DNA of 55,156 nucleotides from Flavobacteriaceae bacterium (GTDB lineage Bacteria; Bacteroidota; Bacteroidia; Flavobacteriales; Flavobacteriaceae): NCBI GenBank assembly GCA_021648445.1, contig JAKISU010000004.1:1-55156 (forward strand). Reading direction: 5' to 3'. How positions within the stretch are numbered: the stretch's first letter is position 1; each line of letters starts with the position of its first letter. The notes under the pieces were generated by a model. It was not told the origin of the DNA. It was given only the letters and a program-made list of their open reading frames with translations, and made no database searches. Below, piece after piece: positions 24,129 through 31,281 of this stretch. The translations under genes and the position numbers were made by a program.

Positions 24129-25715
24129 ATGAGTTTCTTAGAAGAAATACAACGCAGACGTACCTTTGGTATCATCTCACATCCTGATGCAGGTAAAACT
24201 ACCTTAACGGAAAAATTATTGCTATTTGGTGGTGCAATACAGGAAGCTGGTGCTGTAAAGAATAATAAGGTCAAAAAGGGAGCGACTTCCGATTTTATGG
24301 AAATTGAGCGTCAACGTGGTATTTCGGTAGCAACTTCTGTATTGGCATTTATCTACAAAGACAAAAAGATAAATATATTAGATACACCCGGGCATAAAGA
24401 TTTTGCTGAAGATACTTTTAGAACATTGACAGCTGTTGATAGTGTTATTGTGGTGATTGATGTTGCTAAAGGTGTGGAAGAACAAACTGAAAAACTGGTA
24501 GAAGTATGTAGAATGCGTAGCATACCCATTATTGTTTTTATCAATAAATTAGATCGTGAAGGGAAAGATGCTTTTGATCTCTTAGATGAAATAGAACAAA
24601 AATTAGGTTTACGAGTTATACCATTGAGTTTTCCAATCGGAATGGGATATGATTTTAAAGGCATTTATAATATTTGGGAAAAGAAACTCAACCTTTTTTC
24701 AGGTGATAATAAACAAACCGTTTCTGAAGGTGTTGAATTTGATGATATTTCTAATCCTGAATTAGATAAAATCATTGGAGAAGCCGCTGCTAGTACATTG
24801 CGAGAAGAATTAGAATTAGTGCATGAGGTTTATCCAAAATTTGACCAAGGTGAATATTTAAAAGGAGAGTTACAACCTGTTTTCTTCGGTTCTGCATTAA
24901 ATAATTTTGGAGTTAAAGAGTTATTAGACTGTTTTATTGAAATAGCACCTTCACCACAACCAAAAATGGCTGAAGAACGTTTGGTAGATTCTAAAGAAGA
25001 AGCTTTAACGGGGTTTGTATTTAAAATACACGCTAATATGGATCCCAAGCATCGTGACAGATTAGCATTTATCAAAATAGTTTCAGGTATATTTAAGCGT
25101 AATGCACCTTATTTGCATGTAAGAAACAAAAAGAAAATGAAGTTTTCGAGTCCGAATGCATTTTTTGCGGAGCGTAAAGAAATTGTAGACGAATCATTCC
25201 CCGGAGATATTGTGGGTTTACACGATACAGGAAGTTTTAAAATTGGAGATACCTTAACGGAAGGAGAAATCTTAAACTTTAAAGGGATTCCTAGTTTTTC
25301 GCCTGAACATTTCCGTTATGTAAACAATTCTGATCCGCTAAAATCCAAACAGTTATATAAAGGTTTAGATCAATTAATGGATGAAGGGGTAGCACAACTA
25401 TTCACTTTAGAATTGAATGGTAGAAAAATCATTGGTACGGTTGGAGCCTTACAATATGAAGTGATACAATATAGACTAGAACATGAATATGGCGCAAAAT
25501 GTTCTTATGAGAATTTACCAATGCATAAAGTATGCTGGGTGGAGCCTGATGACCCAAAAAATGAAGAGTTTTCTGAATTTAAACGTGTAAAACAACGCTA
25601 TTTAGCTAAAGATAAACAAGATCAACTAGTATTTTTAGCTGATTCTGCTTTTACCATACAAATGACACAACAAAAATACCCAACAGTTAAACTTCATTTT
25701 ACAAGTGAATTTTGA
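24129..25715 (+). CDS. prfC: Peptide chain release factor 3 (RF3)
   Basis: A 528-residue translational GTPase that recycles RF1/RF2 after termination. GTPase motifs: G1 SHPDAGKTT, the RGISV switch, G3 DTPGHKDF and G4 NKLDRE. The C-terminal domains follow in the normal order (L-T-G-F-V-F-K-I-H-A-N-M, then F-T-L-E-L-N-G, G-A-L-Q-Y-E-V). Length matches RF3. A shadow frame on the other strand has no support. The gene stands alone with its own promoter. Confidence 0.97.
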   Translation: MSFLEEIQRRRTFGIISHPDAGKTTLTEKLLLFGGAIQEAGAVKNNKVKKGATSDFMEIERQRGISVATSVLAFIYKDKKINILDTPGHKDFAEDTFRTLTAVDSVIVVIDVAKGVEEQTEKLVEVCRMRSIPIIVFINKLDREGKDAFDLLDEIEQKLGLRVIPLSFPIGMGYDFKGIYNIWEKKLNLFSGDNKQTVSEGVEFDDISNPELDKIIGEAAASTLREELELVHEVYPKFDQGEYLKGELQPVFFGSALNNFGVKELLDCFIEIAPSPQPKMAEERLVDSKEEALTGFVFKIHANMDPKHRDRLAFIKIVSGIFKRNAPYLHVRNKKKMKFSSPNAFFAERKEIVDESFPGDIVGLHDTGSFKIGDTLTEGEILNFKGIPSFSPEHFRYVNNSDPLKSKQLYKGLDQLMDEGVAQLFTLELNGRKIIGTVGALQYEVIQYRLEHEYGAKCSYENLPMHKVCWVEPDDPKNEEFSEFKRVKQRYLAKDKQDQLVFLADSAFTIQMTQQKYPTVKLHFTSEF

Positions 25716-25728
25716 TTAGAGTGTAACA

Positions 25729-25995
25729 CTAATAGTGAAATCTGCATTGAAGGATAATCAAACTTTGATTGTCACCCTTTCCTGTAATTTTATAAACTAA
25801 TCTATGCTCTTGTGTAATTCTTCTAGACCAATAACCAGATAAATTGCCTTTTAATGGCTCGGGCTTACCAATACCTTTAAAAGGATTGGACTTAATGGAC
25901 TCTAAAAGTACCAAAATTCTTTTGTACAGCTTATTGTCATTTTTATGCCAATAATCAAAATCTTCTTTTCCCAAGGTAGTGAAGGAAACTTTCAT
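25729..25995 (-). CDS. yoeB: YoeB-type mRNA interferase toxin
   Basis: An 88-residue RelE-fold toxin of the Txe/YoeB group. The conserved features are the YWHKND start region, S-I-K-x-N-P-F-K-G-I-G-K-P-E-P-L-K, W-S-R-R-I-T-Q-E-H-R-L-V-Y and the C-terminal C-R-F-H-Y, where the catalytic His and Tyr sit. It cleaves mRNA at ribosomes when released from antitoxin. Start and antitoxin stop overlap by one base. The pair sits convergent to prfC and looks like an acquired stabilising module. Confidence 0.93.
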   Translation of the reverse strand: MKVSFTTLGKEDFDYWHKNDNKLYKRILVLLESIKSNPFKGIGKPEPLKGNLSGYWSRRITQEHRLVYKITGKGDNQSLIILQCRFHY

Positions 25996-26243
25996 TAAAG
26001 ATCAGTCTCAATTAAGTCATTATTCTCTATTTCTTTCAATGAATGAGATAGTCTTGCTCTATTATTTTCCGTTGAAGTAAGATAATTAGTCTCTATCAGT
26101 GAATTATATTCACTTAACGGCATAATAACAATACCATCATCTTCATTGCTTCTCGGAATAACTATTGTTTCCAAAGAATCTGTAACTAGGTCTAAAAAAT
26201 ATTTCATTCTGCTTCTCAATGTAGAGGATGTTATTGTTTTCAT
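25995..26243 (-). CDS. yefM: YefM/Phd-type antitoxin
   Basis: An 82-residue antitoxin: an N-terminal Phd/YefM DNA-binding domain (T-I-T-S-S-T-L-R-S-R-M-K, then I-V-I-P-R and V-I-M-P-L-S-E-Y-N-S-L) and an acidic C-terminal tail that wraps the toxin. I take ATG 26243 rather than the frame opening at 26270, since MKTITSSTLR is the family start. It should repress its own promoter in the 26244-26433 spacer. Confidence 0.92.
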   Translation of the reverse strand: MKTITSSTLRSRMKYFLDLVTDSLETIVIPRSNEDDGIVIMPLSEYNSLIETNYLTSTENNRARLSHSLKEIENNDLIETDL

Positions 26244-26433
26244 GTGTTTATTTTTAATATTAAAATACAATTAAAGTGCCAAATATACAAAATAACGTAC
26301 AATTATTTGTACGTATTAATTTTTATTTTATATAACATCACAACTACCCGAAAATTGTCAATTTAAAATAGCTTGAGAGTTTTTATCAAATATAATCAAA
26401 AACCAATTCACATAATTTTATATATTTACACCT

Positions 26434-27516
26434 ATGAACTCAAAAACCATAGCCAATGGCATTTTACGAGCAATAGCTATCATTCTAGGTGTATTACTCC
26501 TACTCTATTTTTTATTTAAAATACAATCGGTTTTAGTATATGTCATTATTGCAGCCGTATTGTCATTAATTGCCAGACCCATTATTATATTTCTAAGACG
26601 GAAACTAAAATTTCTCAATATATTGGCAGTTATAGTCAGTATGTTGTTATTTTTAGGACTGATTTTCGGATTAATCTCTATGTTTATTCCATTAATTATA
26701 AAACAAGGACAAAACCTCTCGCTATTAGATATCAATCAACTGGAATATAATATTGAACATTTATTAATCCAAGCCAATGATTATTTTATGGCTAGAAACA
26801 TTAATGTGTTAGAACAGTTAAAAACTGTTGATATTTTTTCAAAATTTAAAGCCATTCCGAACTTACTTAACTCAGTAATTAGTGCAGTTGGTAGCTTAAG
26901 CATAGGTTTATTTTCTGTATTATTCATTTCCTTCTTTTTAATGAAAGATGGTGGTATTTTAAATAAAGGTCTTGTAGCATTGGTTCCTGACGGTAGTGAA
27001 AAACGGTTTCAAAAATCATTTGAAACAATTAAAGATCTATTATCAAGATATTTTATTGGATTACTTTTTCAAATCACTATCCTATTTATACTCTACACCA
27101 TTATTTTATTAATATTTGGTATAGATAATGCCATTGTGATAGCCTTTTTATGTGCCTTGCTAAATTTAATACCTTATATAGGTCCATTAATAGGCGGTGT
27201 TCTAATGCTGATACTTACTATGACCAGTAATTTAGAATTAGATTTTCAATCGCAAATACTACCTACTACAATCTATGTAATGATAGGCTATACTATTGCT
27301 CAATTGGTAGATAACTTTTTTAGTCAGCCATTTATCTTTTCGAAAAGTGTAAAATCACATCCTTTAGAGATATTCTTAGTAATTATTATTGGAGGCTTAC
27401 TTTTTGGTGTTATAGGAATGATTGTTGCAGTGCCATCATATACTGCTATAAAGGTAGTTTTAAAAGAGTTTTTAGCTGAAAATAAGATAGTAAAGTCGCT
27501 TACAAAGGACTTGTAA
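26434..27516 (+). CDS. AI-2E family transporter
   Basis: A 360-residue membrane protein of the AI-2 exporter family (formerly UPF0118). About seven to eight hydrophobic segments are visible, with the conserved L-N-L-I-P-Y-I-G-P-L-I-G-G loop near residue 247 and the F-S-K-S-V-K-S-H-P-L-E-I segment near 305. A long periplasmic or amphipathic stretch spans about 80-150. Members export autoinducer-2 or act as Na+/H+ antiporters, and which applies here cannot be told. Confidence 0.88.
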   Translation: MNSKTIANGILRAIAIILGVLLLLYFLFKIQSVLVYVIIAAVLSLIARPIIIFLRRKLKFLNILAVIVSMLLFLGLIFGLISMFIPLIIKQGQNLSLLDINQLEYNIEHLLIQANDYFMARNINVLEQLKTVDIFSKFKAIPNLLNSVISAVGSLSIGLFSVLFISFFLMKDGGILNKGLVALVPDGSEKRFQKSFETIKDLLSRYFIGLLFQITILFILYTIILLIFGIDNAIVIAFLCALLNLIPYIGPLIGGVLMLILTMTSNLELDFQSQILPTTIYVMIGYTIAQLVDNFFSQPFIFSKSVKSHPLEIFLVIIIGGLLFGVIGMIVAVPSYTAIKVVLKEFLAENKIVKSLTKDL

Positions 27517-27586
27517 TAAAATCATCACACCTTCTAAGAAGGTGGCTTTGGAAAATCCTTAAGGGGCAGATTATAAATCGACCCAA

Positions 27587-27619
27587 AGACCTGTCAGGTT
27601 TTCAAAACCTGACAGGTCT
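27587..27619. repeat. Perfect 33-bp inverted repeat (REP-like hairpin)
   Basis: Two 16-base arms, AGACCTGTCAGGTTTT and AAAACCTGACAGGTCT, around a single central C. It lies 70 bases after the AI-2E gene stop and could act as a terminator. Its design (CCTGTCAGG-TTTT-AAAA) resembles the CCTACAAGG repeat at 21.1 kb, suggesting one repeat family. Confidence 0.85.
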
Positions 27620-27708
27620 GAAAAAATAGACAAAGCCAAAAGCCTGCCCGCATACGGAGGGAACATTACCCCAGCTAAGCAGGTGGTTTTTCAAGGTAAG
27701 ATAAATAA

Positions 27709-27820
27709 CGTCTTTGCGAAACATCCGCTTTTTTTTGCGGATGCTGTGGCAATCTTTTTGTTTGATAACTATAAATAAACAGATCACCACGTCGTCCTGA
27801 TGGACTCCTCGTGAAGACGA
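27709..27820. repeat. Pair of inverted REP-like copies with T-loop hairpin
   Basis: A left copy starts with CGTCTTTGCGA (27709 onward) and ends GTGGCAATCT. A right copy, reversed, reads CGTCTTCACGAGG and ends GTGGTGATCT. Between the two parts of the left copy, CATCCGC (27722-27728) pairs with GCGGATG (27737-27743) around eight T. The element ends just before the TTG start of the methyltransferase gene and may carry its promoter. With the preceding hairpin it accounts for most of the 319-base gap. Confidence 0.6.
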
Positions 27821-27835
27821 TAAAGTTCAAAATTA

Positions 27836-29011
27836 TTGAATAAAAATATACTACATACTGAAGTTCAAGGTTTTATTAATGAAAATCTAAACAATGACAT
27901 ATCTAAATTACTCTTTAAAGGAAGTCCGTTTGATAATATTACTATTCAAGAATTAGTTGAACAAATAGAGTCTAAATATAAAGCAAAGAGTAAATTACCT
28001 ACATTTTATAAAACTTCAAACATATACTACCCAAACAAATTAAATATTGAGCAAACCTCGTCAGAAATTACAGCAGAATATAAAGCCAATTTAATCTCTG
28101 GCAACTCAATAATTGACCTTACTGGTGGATTTGGAGTTGATACCTACTACTTTTCAAAACGGTTTAAAGAAGTTACACATTGTGAGATAAATAAAGACCT
28201 TTCTGAGATAGTCGCCCATAACTTTCAAGTATTGAATGTTGATAATACATCTATTATACCAGAAGATGGATTAAAACACCTTCAAACCCAACAACAGCAG
28301 TATGATTGGATCTATATTGACCCTTCAAGAAGAAATGATGTAAAAGGGAAAGTATTTTTATTAGAAGATTGCTTGCCAAACGTTCCTGAAAATTTAGATC
28401 CTTTGTTTGAATTTACTGATAATATCCTTATCAAAGCATCTCCAATATTAGATATTACAAGTGCTATTAATGAATTAAACTTTGTAAAAGAAGTGCATGC
28501 CGTCGCCATACAGAATGAAGTAAAAGAGTTGCTTTTTATATTAAAAAAAGCATATAAAGGTAGTATCTCAGTCAAGACTGTAAACATTGCAAATGATACT
28601 GAACAAACTTTTGAATCAGAATTTAAAAAGAATGCAAAAGCTAATTTTTCTGAGCCTCTAACCTATCTATATGAACCCAATAGCACTATCTTAAAAGCAG
28701 GATTATTTAATGAAGTTTCACATCAACTAAAGTTATCTAAATTGAATGTTAATAGTCATTTATATACTTCAATTGATTTAATAAATTTTCCCGGAAGACG
28801 ATTTAAAATAATACAGATACTCCCCTATCATCTAAAAAAAATAAAAAAAGAATTTTCAATATCTAAAGGCAATATTACAGTTCGAAATTTTCCTGAAACC
28901 GTTGCCCAGATCCGTAAAAAAACCAAATTAAAAGACGGTGGTGATTCCTATCTCTTCTTCACCACAGATCTAAATAACAAACACATAGTTCTTGTCTGTG
29001 AAAAAGTTTAA
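27836..29011 (+). CDS. THUMP-like class I SAM-dependent methyltransferase
   Basis: A 391-residue protein, start TTG (no ATG fits better). Residues about 90-200 hold the methyltransferase core: SAM-binding motif I I-I-D-L-T-G-G-F-G-V-D-T, acidic C-E-I-N-K-D-L, and the catalytic-type W-I-Y-I-D-P-S-R-R. The C-terminal third is a THUMP-like domain as in the PG_1098 family of Bacteroidota. RNA is the likely substrate. A base-modification target cannot be named from sequence. Confidence 0.82.
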   Translation: MNKNILHTEVQGFINENLNNDISKLLFKGSPFDNITIQELVEQIESKYKAKSKLPTFYKTSNIYYPNKLNIEQTSSEITAEYKANLISGNSIIDLTGGFGVDTYYFSKRFKEVTHCEINKDLSEIVAHNFQVLNVDNTSIIPEDGLKHLQTQQQQYDWIYIDPSRRNDVKGKVFLLEDCLPNVPENLDPLFEFTDNILIKASPILDITSAINELNFVKEVHAVAIQNEVKELLFILKKAYKGSISVKTVNIANDTEQTFESEFKKNAKANFSEPLTYLYEPNSTILKAGLFNEVSHQLKLSKLNVNSHLYTSIDLINFPGRRFKIIQILPYHLKKIKKEFSISKGNITVRNFPETVAQIRKKTKLKDGGDSYLFFTTDLNNKHIVLVCEKV

Positions 29012-29071
29012 CTATACAGTTTATTGAGTTAATCAATATTTTAGTAATTTAGTCCTAACTTATTTCAAGCA

Positions 29072-30742
29072 ATGGCAAATAAAAATATACGTTCATTATC
29101 CTATAGAAAAGAATTAGATGATAATCTCTTTGAAAATGTAGCTGAGTTAGCTAAAAATCCAGCTTCACAAGAAGAATTTCATGAATTGGCAGAACGTTTT
29201 ATGATTGATGATTCTGTAGTATTAGGTACAGCTTCTTTCTATGATTTTTTAAAACCGGAAAATCAGCATAAAACTATTCATATCTGTAATGGAACAGCTT
29301 GCATGGTTGCCAAAACACAAGAGAGATTAGTCGAAAATCTTAAAACTTTTGTAGAGGCTGATAAAATCGGACATGCACCTTGTTTGGGGCATTGTCATCA
29401 TAGTCATGCCTTTATGTATGATGATAAAACATATTCTGCTAGTACTAAAGATGAATTAGAAAAAATACTAAGCCCATCTTCCGTTTTTCCAAAGGGAAGA
29501 AACCTTTACAATGTAGACTGCAATACAACTCCTATCCTAACTTCTGGTATTGGTAACATTTCAAATTTCTATGCCTTAGCTGATAAATTTAAAGACAAAC
29601 CCAAAGAAGTTATTGATGAATTAAAAATATCTAACTTACGTGGACGTGGTGGTGCAGGGTTTCCATTTTATTTTAAGTTAGAAGCTGTAATCAAGGAGTC
29701 CTTCGACAAAGCCAGTCTTGAGCGTAGTCGAAAGACTCAGGATGACAATCAAAAATACATCGTTTGTAATGCAGATGAAGGTGACCCGGGAGCATATTCA
29801 GATATGTATCTGATGGAACATCAACCCCATAAAGTCCTTTTCGGAATATTAATGACTGGACTTACTGTTGGTGCAGACACAGGTGTACTCTATATTCGCG
29901 GAGAATATCCTGATTCTATTCGTAAAGTAAATGCTGCAATTGAAGAATTAAAAGAGCTAAATTTATTGAATGGTTTCCGATTTAAAATTATTCGCGGACA
30001 AGGCTCTTATGTTTGTGGTGAAGAGACCGCTTTATTAAATTCCATTGAGGGATTACGCCCCGAAGTACGTGTTCGTCCGCCTTACCCGGCTCAATATGGT
30101 TTATACGGTAAACCTACAGTACTTTCTAATGTTGAAACTTTTGCAAATGTACATTGGATACTTGAAAACGGTGGCGCTGCATACGCTAATTTAGGGAATG
30201 GAAAATCTACCGGGACAAAATTAGTATCACTCGATAGTTTTTTCAATCAACCTGGAATGTATGAAATTGAAATGGGTACTCCTTTAAAAACTGTATTTGA
30301 TAAGTACGGAAAAGGATTTAAATCAAGTGTAAAAGCCGTACAGATTGGTGGTCCGTTAGGAGGCATTGTACCTATTCATAAAATTGATGATTTAACTTTA
30401 GATTTTGAATCATTAAATGAACATGGTTTTTTATTAGGGCATGCCAGTGTAGTTTCTATTCCGTCTGACTTTCCAATGATACAGTTTTTAGAACATCTAT
30501 TAGAATTTACAGCAGATGAATCTTGTGGCAAATGTTATCCGTGTAGAATAGGTTCACATCGTGGTTATGAAATGTTGAAAAAAGCACAGAATGAGAGCTA
30601 TAAGATTGACCGTCAGTTATTTGATGATCTAATTGAAACGTTGGAAATAGGTTCGTTATGTGCGTTAGGTGGAGGTATTCCATTACCAATTAAAAATGCG
30701 TTGAAATATTTTGACGATGAATTGAAAGAGTATTTCACTTAA
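29072..30742 (+). CDS. NAD-dependent formate dehydrogenase beta subunit (NuoE-NuoF fusion)
   Basis: A 556-residue flavoprotein. Residues 1-130 are a NuoE-like thioredoxin-fold [2Fe-2S] domain (Cys72, Cys77, Cys104, Cys108). The NuoF part follows: R-G-R-G-G-A-G-F-P (FMN/NADH site), N-A-D-E-G-D-P-G-A-Y and R-G-Q-G-S-Y-V-C-G-E-E-T-A-L, then the 4Fe-4S motif E-S-C-G-K-C-Y-P-C-R and the last Cys in G-S-L-C-A-L-G-G. It passes electrons from the alpha subunit to NAD+. About 18 extra residues (209-226, E-S-F-D-K-A-S-L-E-R-S-R) come from an in-frame palindromic repeat. The stop codon lies in the terminal repeat of the next cassette. Confidence 0.87.
   Translation: MANKNIRSLSYRKELDDNLFENVAELAKNPASQEEFHELAERFMIDDSVVLGTASFYDFLKPENQHKTIHICNGTACMVAKTQERLVENLKTFVEADKIGHAPCLGHCHHSHAFMYDDKTYSASTKDELEKILSPSSVFPKGRNLYNVDCNTTPILTSGIGNISNFYALADKFKDKPKEVIDELKISNLRGRGGAGFPFYFKLEAVIKESFDKASLERSRKTQDDNQKYIVCNADEGDPGAYSDMYLMEHQPHKVLFGILMTGLTVGADTGVLYIRGEYPDSIRKVNAAIEELKELNLLNGFRFKIIRGQGSYVCGEETALLNSIEGLRPEVRVRPPYPAQYGLYGKPTVLSNVETFANVHWILENGGAAYANLGNGKSTGTKLVSLDSFFNQPGMYEIEMGTPLKTVFDKYGKGFKSSVKAVQIGGPLGGIVPIHKIDDLTLDFESLNEHGFLLGHASVVSIPSDFPMIQFLEHLLEFTADESCGKCYPCRIGSHRGYEMLKKAQNESYKIDRQLFDDLIETLEIGSLCALGGGIPLPIKNALKYFDDELKEYFT
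29696..29738. repeat. Palindromic repeat inserted in frame in the formate dehydrogenase beta gene
   Basis: GAGTCCTTCGAC (29696-29707) and GTCGAAAGACTC (29727-29738) form 12-base arms with one mismatch around the centre AAAGCCAGTCTTGAGCGTA. The sequence has the look of an intergenic REP element. A decayed relative, with CTGAGCTGAGGTC and AGGACTC, lies near 817-838. It keeps the frame and adds a charged loop between the R-G-R-G-G-A-G-F motif and N-A-D-E-G, where NuoF proteins have a short surface loop. Confidence 0.8.
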
Positions 30743-31271
30743 CCGCAATGGACGCTAAGCTTTTCGCCAAGTGCGTAATGTTTTTTTGTCCAACTATAAA
30801 TTGTTCGCAAAGACATAATACTTTAATCAAGATGAATAATTATGACAGAAAATGAAATTTCTAAAATTATTTTTGACTGTGCGTTAAAAGTTCATAAAGC
30901 TTTAGGTCCGGGTTTGTTAGAAAGTTCTTATGAAGAATGTTTGTATTATGAATTGATGAAATCAGGATTAAAAGTTCAAAAACAAAAATCCTTACCGCTT
31001 ATATATGAGGAAGTTAAATTAGATATTGGATACAGAATCGATTTAATAGTTGACGATAAGGTTATTATAGAGTTAAAAGCTGTTGAAGCATTAAATGATG
31101 TACATTTAGCTCAAATATTAACTTATTTAAAATTATCAGATTGCAAACTTGGGATGCTAATAAATTTTAATGTAACACTAATTAAAAATGGTATCAGAAG
31201 AGTTGTTAATAATTTATAAAATACAAAAATCATTGAGAACTTAGCGTAACCTTTGCGCTCTTTGCGGTTAA
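30739..31271. mobile_element. GxxExxY cassette bounded by terminal inverted repeats
   Basis: The left end TTAACCGCAATGGACGC (30739-30755) and the right end, read on the minus strand, TTAACCGCAAAGAGCGC (31271 back to 31255) are inverted copies, and both also contain an internal GCTAAG or CTTAGCG block. The 533-base segment holds one gene (30842-31219). It splits a formate dehydrogenase operon: the left end supplies the stop codon of the beta-subunit gene, and the right end lies 10 bases before the alpha-subunit ATG. I see no target duplication. Confidence 0.7.
30842..31219 (+). CDS. GxxExxY protein (PD-(D/E)XK nuclease-like)
   Basis: A 125-residue protein with the name-giving motif G-L-L-E-S-S-Y near residue 25 and a PD-(D/E)XK-like core: Y-R-I-D-L-I-V followed by I-I-E-L-K-A-V-E (D...ELK). 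GxxExxY proteins are abundant in Bacteroidota, often as lone genes between others, and their function is unknown. A nuclease role in mobility of the cassette is suggested by the fold and by the terminal inverted repeats around it, but that is inference. Composition is like its neighbours. Confidence 0.9.
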   Translation: MTENEISKIIFDCALKVHKALGPGLLESSYEECLYYELMKSGLKVQKQKSLPLIYEEVKLDIGYRIDLIVDDKVIIELKAVEALNDVHLAQILTYLKLSDCKLGMLINFNVTLIKNGIRRVVNNL

Positions 31272-31281
31272 GAAATAACTT

